DNA of 64,000 nt from Dama dama (taxonomy: Eukaryota; Chordata; Mammalia; Artiodactyla; Cervidae), in contig NW_026870889.1 in the NCBI RefSeq assembly GCF_033118175.1, forward strand, positions 2,046,001 to 2,110,000, given 5' to 3'. Numbering within the stretch: the stretch's first letter is position 1; each line of letters starts with the position of its first letter. The notes beneath the pieces were generated by a model. It worked only from the letters and a program-made list of their open reading frames with translations. It ran no database searches and was not told where the DNA came from. Shown here one piece after another: positions 58,383-64,000 of this stretch. The position numbers and the translations under genes are program-made.

Positions 58383-59300
58383 CGGCACTCTCCCGCTGGA
58401 AGACCTCCCCGTCTGCCTCGAAAGGCCGGTTTGCAAGCACTCCCGCCCGCTGTTCCCGCCAGGCACGCACAATGCTCCCAAGCCCGGGAGAAAAGCGCTT
58501 CGGGGTGGTGCTCTCACCGGGCCCTTGCCCCTGAGCCTGGGGGCCAGGCAGGGGGAACACACTCCCAGGCCAAGGCAGAACGACATGCACACGTCTGTTC
58601 CTGCCCCCTACACCGGCAGAAAGCTCGGGGGAGCCAGAGACTGCCAGGCTGCTGCTGGGCTGGCCGCCTGTGTGGGACGGGGCAGAGCCGACCTAGGGGC
58701 AAGTTGGGCCTCTTTCTCTCCCTGCTGCCCTGAGGCTGCTGGGTCAAAGAGGTCTTGGGCATCCAGCCCTTTGCTGGTCCCTTCCCTCTGACGAGGCTCT
58801 CTGATCTCCAGCACCTTGCAGTGTGGAGACAGCCCCTGCCAGCAACCTCCTCTCCAAGGAGGCCTCAACCGAGGCCTAGGCCCAGGGGAAAGGCACCAGC
58901 GGGGATGAGCCTGGGGAGGCGCCCGGGCATGTCTGGACCCAGTCCCCGCAGCCTGCCCCTTGGTGGGGCAGTACCCCCGGAGGCCAGGAAGGTCTGGGCA
59001 AGGCTGGCCAGGGTCAGGGGCCCTGCTGGGTCCTGCCCCTGGCCTGTGGGGCCTCTGAGCACAACCGGCCCTCTCCCACTGGAAGACCTCCCCGGCTGCC
59101 TCCAAAGTCCTGTTTGCAAACACTCCCGCCCGCTGTTCACGCCAGGCTCGCACAATGCTCCCAAGCCCGGGAGAAAAGCGCATTGGGGTGGTTCTCTCTC
59201 CGGGCCCTTGCCCCTGAGCCTGGGGGCAAGGCACGGGGAACACACTCCCTGGCCAAGGCAGAACCACATGCCCACGTCTGTTCCTGTCCCCTGCACCGGC
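57930..59300. repeat. Duplicated block, 4-monomer spacing, right copy
   Basis: Partner of about 55200-56570 at 2,730 bp. The anchor of the 58073 monomer is changed to TCTGGGGCATCC. Downstream, 58500-59300 also resembles 60548-61348 at 2,048 bp (three monomers). Confidence 0.82.
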
Positions 59301-62300
59301 AGAGAGCTTGGGGGAGCCAGAGTCTGGCAGGCAGCTGCTGGGTTGGCCGCCTGTGTGGGAAGGGGCAGAGCCGACCTAGGGGCAAGTTGGGCCTCTTACT
59401 CTCCCTGCTGCCCTGAGGCTGCTGGGCCAAAGACGTCTTGGGCATCCAGCCCCTTACTGGTCCCTTCCCTCTGACGAGGCCCTCTGAGCTCCAGCACCTT
59501 GCAGTGTGGAGACAGCCCCTGCCAGCAACCTCCTCTCCAAGGAGGCCTCAACCGAGGCCTAGGCCCAGGGGAAAGGCACCAGCGGGGATGAGCCAGGGGA
59601 GGCGCCCGAGCATGTCTGGACCCAGTCCCCGCAGCCTGCCCCTTGGTGGGGCAGTACCCCCGGAGGCCAGGAAGGTCTGGGCAAGGCTGGCCAGGGGCAG
59701 GGGCCCTGCTGCGTCCTGCCCCTGGCCTGTGGGGCCTCTGAGCACAACCGGCCCTCTCCCACTGGAAGACCTCCCCGGCTGTCTCCAAAGGCCGGTTTGC
59801 AAGCGCGCCCGCCCACTGTTCCCAGCAGGCGTGCACAATGCTCCCAAGCCCGGGAGAAAAGCGCTTCAGGGTGGTGATCTCTGCGGGCCCTTGTCCCTGA
59901 GCCTGGGGGCAAGGCAGGGTGTCCACACTCCCAGGCCAAGGCAGAACCACATGCACACGTCTGATCTGCCCCCTGCACCGGCAGAGAGCTCGGGGGAGCC
60001 AGAGTCTGTCAGGCAGCTGCTTGGTTGGCCGCCTGTGTGGGAAGGGGCAGAGCCGACCTAGGGGCAAGTTGGGCCTCTTGCTCTCCCTGCTGCCCTGAGG
60101 CTGCTGGGCCAAAGAGGTCTTGGCCATCCAGCCCCTTGCTGGTCCCTTCCCTCTGACGAGGCCCTCTGAGCTCCAGCACCTTGCAGTGTGGAGACAGCCC
60201 CGGCCAGCAACCTCCTCTCCAAGGAGGCCTCAACCGAGGCCTAGGCCCAGGGGAAAGGCACCAGCGGGGATGAGCCTGGGGAGGCGCCCGGGCATGACTG
60301 GACCCAGTCCCCGCAGCCTGCCCCTTGGTGGGGCAGTACCCCCGGAGGCCAGGAAGGTCTGGGCAAGGCTGGCCAGGGTCAGGGGCCCTGCTGGGTCCTG
60401 CCCCTGGCCTGTGGGGCCTCTGAGCACAACCGGCCCTCTCCCACTGGAAGACCTCCCCGGCTGCCTCCAAAGGCCGGTTTGCCAACACTCCCGCCCGCTG
60501 TTCCCGCCAGGCACGCACAATGCTCCCAAGCCTGGGAGAAAAGCGCTTCGGGGTGGTGCTCTCACCGGGCCCTTGCCCCTGAGCCTGGGGGCCAGGCAGG
60601 GGGAACACACTCCCAGGCCAAGGCAGAACGACATGCACACGTCTGTTCCTGCCCCCTACACCGGCAGAGAGCTCGGGGGAGCCAGAGACTGCCAGGCTGC
60701 TGCTGGGCTGGCCGCCTGTGTGGGACGGGGCAGAGCCGACCTAGGGGCAAGTTGGGCCTCTTGCTCTCCCTGCTGCCCTGAGGCTGCTGGGTCAAAGAGG
60801 TCTTGGGCATCCAGCCCTTTTCTGGTCCCTTCCCTCTGACGAGGCCCTCTGATCTCCAGCACCTTGCAGTGTGGAGACAGCCCCTGCCAGCAACCTCCTC
60901 TCCAAGGAGGCCTCAACCGAGGCCTAGGCCCAGGGGAAAGGCACCAGCGGGGATGAGCCTGGGGAGGCGCCCGGGCATGTCTGGACCCAGTCCCCGCAGC
61001 CTGCCCCTTGTTGGGGCAGTACCCCCGGAGGCCAGGAAGGTCTGGGCAAGGCTGGCCACGGTCAGGGGCCCTGCTGGGTCCTGCCCCTGGCCTGTGGGGC
61101 CTCTGAGCACAACCGGCCCTCTCCCACTGGAAGACCTCCCCGGCTGCCTCCAAAGTCCTGTTTGCAAACACTCCCGCCCGCTGTTCACGCTAGGCTCGCA
61201 CAATGCTCCCAAGCCCGTGAGAAAAGCGCATTGGGGTGGTTCTCTCTCCGGGCCCTTGCCCCTGAGCCTGGGGGCAAGGCACGGGGAACACACTCCCTGG
61301 CCAAGGCAGAACCACATGCCCACGTCTGTTCCTGTCCCCTGCACCGGCAGAGAGCTCGGGGGAGCCAGAGTCTCTCAGGCAGGTGCTGGGCTGGCCGCCT
61401 GTGTGGGAAGGGGCAGAGCCGACCTAGGGGCAAGTTGGGCCTCTTGCTCTCCCTGCTGCCCTGAGGCTGCTGGGCCAAAGACGTCTTGGGCATCCAGCCC
61501 TTTGCTGGTCCCTTCCCTCTGACGAGGCCCTCTGAGCTCCAGCACCTTGCAGTGTGGAGACAGCACCTGCCAGCAATCTCCTCTCCAAGGAGGCCTCAAC
61601 CGAGGCCTAGGCCCAGGGGAAAGGCACCAGCGGGGATGAGCCTGGGGAGGCGCCCGGGCATGTCTGGACCCAGTCCCCGCAGCCTGCCCCTTGGTGGGGC
61701 AGTACCCCTGGAGGCCAGGAAGGTCTGGGCAAGGCTGACCAGGGGCAGGGGACCTGCTGGGTCCTGCCCCTGGCCTTTGGGGCCTCCGAGCACAACCGGC
61801 CCTCTCCCACTGGAAGACCTCCCCGGCTGCCTCCAAAGGCCGTTTTGCACGCACTCCCGCCCACTGTTCCCACCAAGCGCGCACAATGCTCCCAAGCCTG
61901 GGAGAAAAGCGCTTCGGGGTGGTGCTCTCTCCGGGCCCTTGCCCCTGAGCCTGGGGGCCAGGAAGGGGGTCCACACTCCCAGGGCAAGGCAGAACCACAT
62001 GCACACGTCTGTTCCTGACCCCTGCACCGGCAGAGAGCTCGGGGGAGCCAGAGTCTGTCAGGCAGCTGCTGGGCTGGCCGCCTTTGTGGGAAGGGGCAGA
62101 GCCGACCTAGGGGCAAGTTGGGCCTCTTGCTCTCCCTGCTGCCCTGAGGCTGCTGGGCCAAAGAGGTCTTGGGCATCCAGCCCTTTGCTTGTCCTTTCCC
62201 TCTGACGAGGCCCTCTGAGCTCCAGCACCTTGCAGTGTGGAGACAGCCCCTGCCAGCAACCTCCTCTCCAAGGAGGCCTCAACCGAGACCTAGGACTAGG

Positions 62301-64000
62301 GGAAAGGCACCAGCGGGGATGAGCCTGGGGAGGCGCCCGGGCATGTCTGGACCCAGTCCCCGCAGCCTGCCCCTTGGTGGGGCAGTACCCCCGGAGGCCA
62401 GGAAGGTCTGGGAAAGGCTGGCCAGGGGCAGGGGACCTGCTGGGTCCTGCCCCTGGCCTGTGGGGCCTCTGAGCACAACCGGCCCTCTCCCACTGGAAGA
62501 CCTCCCCGGCTGCTTCCAAAGTCCTGTTTGCCAACACTCCCACCCGCTGTTCACGCCAGACTTGCACAATGCTCCCAAGCCCGGGAGAAAAGCGCTTCGG
62601 GGTGGTGCTCTCTCCGGGCCCTTGCCCCTGAGCCTGGGGTCAAGGCATGGGGAACACACTCCCAGGCCAAGGCAGAACCACATGCCCACGTCTGTTCCTG
62701 TCCCCTGCACCGGCAGAGAGCTTGGGGGAGCCAGAGTCTGTCAGGCAGCTGCTGGTTTGGCCGCCTGTGTGGGAAGGGGCAGAACCGACCTAGGGGCAAG
62801 TTGGGCCTCTTGCTCTCCCTGCTGCCCTGAGGCTGCTGGGCCAAAGAGGTCTTGGGCATCCAGCCCCTTGCTGGTCCCTTCCCTCTGACGAGGCCCTCTG
62901 AGCTCCAGCACCTTGCAGTGTGGAGACAGCCCCTGCCAGCAACCTCCTCTCCAAGGAGGGCTCAACCGAGGCCTAGGCCCAGGGGAAAGGCACCAGCGGG
63001 GATGAGCCAGTGGAGGCGCACGGGCATATCAGGACCCAGTCCCCGCAGCCTGCCCCTTGGTGGGGCAGTACCCCCGGAGGCCAGGAAGGTCTGGGCAAGG
63101 CTGGCCAGGGGCAGGGTCCCTGCTGGGTCCTGCCATTGGCCTGTGGGGCCTCTGAGCACAACCGGCCCTCTCCCACTGGAAGACCTCCCCGGCTGCCTCC
63201 AAAGGCCGGTTTGCCAACACTCCCGCCCGCTGTTCCCGCCAGGCACGCACAACGCTCCCAAGGCCAGGAGAAAAGCGCTTCGGGGTGTTGCTCTCTCCGG
63301 GACCTTGCCCCTGAGCCTGGGGTCCAGGCAGTGGGTCCACACTCCCAGACCAAGGCAGAACCACATGCACTCGTCTGTTCCTGACCCCTGCACCGGCAGA
63401 GAGCTCGGGGGAGCCAGAGTCTGTCAGGCAGCTGCTGGGTTGGCTGCCTGTGTGGGAAGGGGCAGAGCCGACCTAGGGGCAAGTTGGGCCTCTTGCTCTC
63501 CCTGCTGCCCTGAGGCTGCTGGGCCAAAGAGGTCTTGGGTATCCAGCCCCTTGCTGGTCCCTTCCCGCTGACGAGGCCCTCTGAGCTCCAGCACCTTGCA
63601 GTGTGGAGACAGCCCCTGCCAGCAACCTCCTCTCCAAGGAGGCATCAACCGAGGCCTATGCCCAGGGGAAAGGCACCAGCGGGGATGAGCCAGGGGAGGC
63701 GCCCGGGCATGTCTGGACCCAGTCCCCGCAGCCTGCCCCTTGGTGGGGCAGTACCCCCTGAGGCCAGGAAGGTCTGGGCAAGGCTGGCCAGGGGCAGGGG
63801 ACCTGCTGGGTCCTGCCCCTGGCCTGTGAGGCCTCTGAGCACAACCGGCCCTCTCGCACTGGAAGACCTCCACGGCTGCCTCCAAAATCCTGTTTGCAAA
63901 CACTCCAGCCCGCTGTTCACGCCAGGCTCACACAAAGCTCCCAAGCCCGGGAGAAAAGCGCTTCGGGGTGGTGCTCTCTCCGGGCCCTTGTCCCTGAGCC

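Larger units (their letters stand above)
1..64000 (+). repeat. GC-rich satellite DNA domain, 682-bp monomer family
   Basis: The anchor TTGGGCATCC recurs at intervals of 681-683 bp across the window, apart from three intervals lengthened by nested short-unit arrays. All copies lie in the same orientation; the plus sign is only the orientation as given. A hand count of the copy at 17774-18456 gives 241 C and 221 G in 683 bp (67.6% G+C) and 23 CpG, an observed/expected ratio near 0.3. No unique sequence, transposon, poly-A tract or simple repeat interrupts the domain. Unit length and G+C content fit what I recall of ruminant satellite II (bovine 1.723, goat satellite II); this is an inference and other mammals remain possible. 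No gene is supported anywhere in it. Confidence 0.97.
44199..64000 (+). repeat. 682-bp monomer array, segment 4
   Basis: It starts with the 3' part of expanded monomer 3. Monomers start at 44429 (E), 45111, 45793 (A), 46475 (A), 47157 (D), 47838 (C), 48521 (E), 49203 (A), 49885 (C), 50567 (A), 51248 (D), 51931 (C), 52614 (E), 53296 (C), 53979 (E), 54661, 55343 (E), 56025 (B), 56708 (B), 57391 (A), 58073 (E), 58755 (B), 59438 (A), 60120 (E), 60803 (B), 61486, 62169 (B) and 62852 (C), with a partial copy from 63535 to the window end. The monomers at 45111, 54661 and 61486 form one subtype with CCGTTTTGCACGCAC and TACCCCTGGAGG. Confidence 0.96.

Noticed and set aside
231..63571. Repeated open frames of about 239 codons starting at TTGGGC in most monomers, and reverse-strand frames of 189-266 codons
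   Set aside because: A 682-bp unit shifts frame at each copy, the start is a TTG, competing frames are equally open, and GC-rich sequence with few stops gives this by chance.
1..64000. G-quadruplex potential from runs such as GGGGCAGGGG and GGGGATGAGCCTGGGG
   Set aside because: I could not find four G-tracts with loops of 7 nt or fewer in the normal monomer. The fourth tract is too far away.
1..64000. Ribosomal DNA, tRNA or snRNA genes, promoters and terminators
   Set aside because: No conserved rRNA, tRNA or snRNA motif, TATA element or poly-A signal was seen. The sequence is repetitive monomer throughout.
1..64000. Macrosatellite with a coding unit (D4Z4-like)
   Set aside because: The unit is far shorter than known coding macrosatellites, and no homeobox or other domain is recognisable in any frame.

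Overview
The whole 64 kb window is tandemly repeated, GC-rich satellite DNA. I find no protein gene, RNA gene, transposon, CRISPR array or unique sequence. The basic unit is a monomer of about 682 bp, always in the same orientation. A representative copy (17774-18456) is 67.6% G+C by hand count. Using the anchor TTGGGCATCC I place 77 monomer starts. A G+C-heavy satellite with a unit near 680-700 bp points to a vertebrate, most likely mammalian, (peri)centromeric block. From memory it resembles the ruminant satellite II family (bovine '1.723' satellite of about 680 bp, goat satellite II of about 700 bp). That identification rests on unit length and base composition only and was not checked by any search.

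Layout: 1-7377 are 682-bp monomers; 7378-10718 is a nested array of 26 short units; 10719-28335 are 682-bp monomers; 28336-33480 is a nested array of 40 short units; 33481-40856 are 682-bp monomers; 40857-44198 is a nested array of 26 short units; 44199-64000 are 682-bp monomers. The short unit is 127-129 bp. It is not foreign: it is the segment at about offset 325-452 of the ordinary monomer, present once in a normal monomer and 26 or 40 times in these three. The three expanded monomers share private variants on their left flank, and their units correspond one to one, so they look like copies of one expansion spread by later, larger duplications.

Above the monomer level the window is a mosaic of duplicated blocks at spacings close to whole numbers of monomers: 1,365 bp (2), 2,047 (3), 2,730 (4), 5,462 (8), 9,550 (14), and 10,718, 12,521, 15,492, 20,958, 22,078, 30,741 and 33,479 bp. 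Monomers fall into variant classes with a partly fixed order (for example A-D-C). This is the pattern expected from repeated unequal exchange and gene conversion in an array.

The many long open reading frames, up to 956 codons, are artefacts. The short unit is close to 129 bp = 43 codons and lacks stop codons in several frames, while the 682-bp unit leaves a remainder of one base, so its frames do not carry from monomer to monomer. The most interesting points are the nested array-within-a-monomer structure, the selective amplification of the CpG-dense part of the monomer, a two-unit higher-order repeat whose two forms differ mainly by CpG-decay changes, and a fused 40-unit array that records an unequal crossover.

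Class names used below refer to the 3' third of the monomer. A: GGTGTCCACAC with TCTGATCTGC. B: GGGAACACAC with CATGCCCACG. C: CAGTGGGTCCAC with CTGACCCCTGC. D: (G)ATCCACAGTC with CCCCTCCACC. E: GGGAACACAC with CGACATG and CCCCTACACC. F: GGGTCCACAC with CGACATG and CCCCATGCACC.
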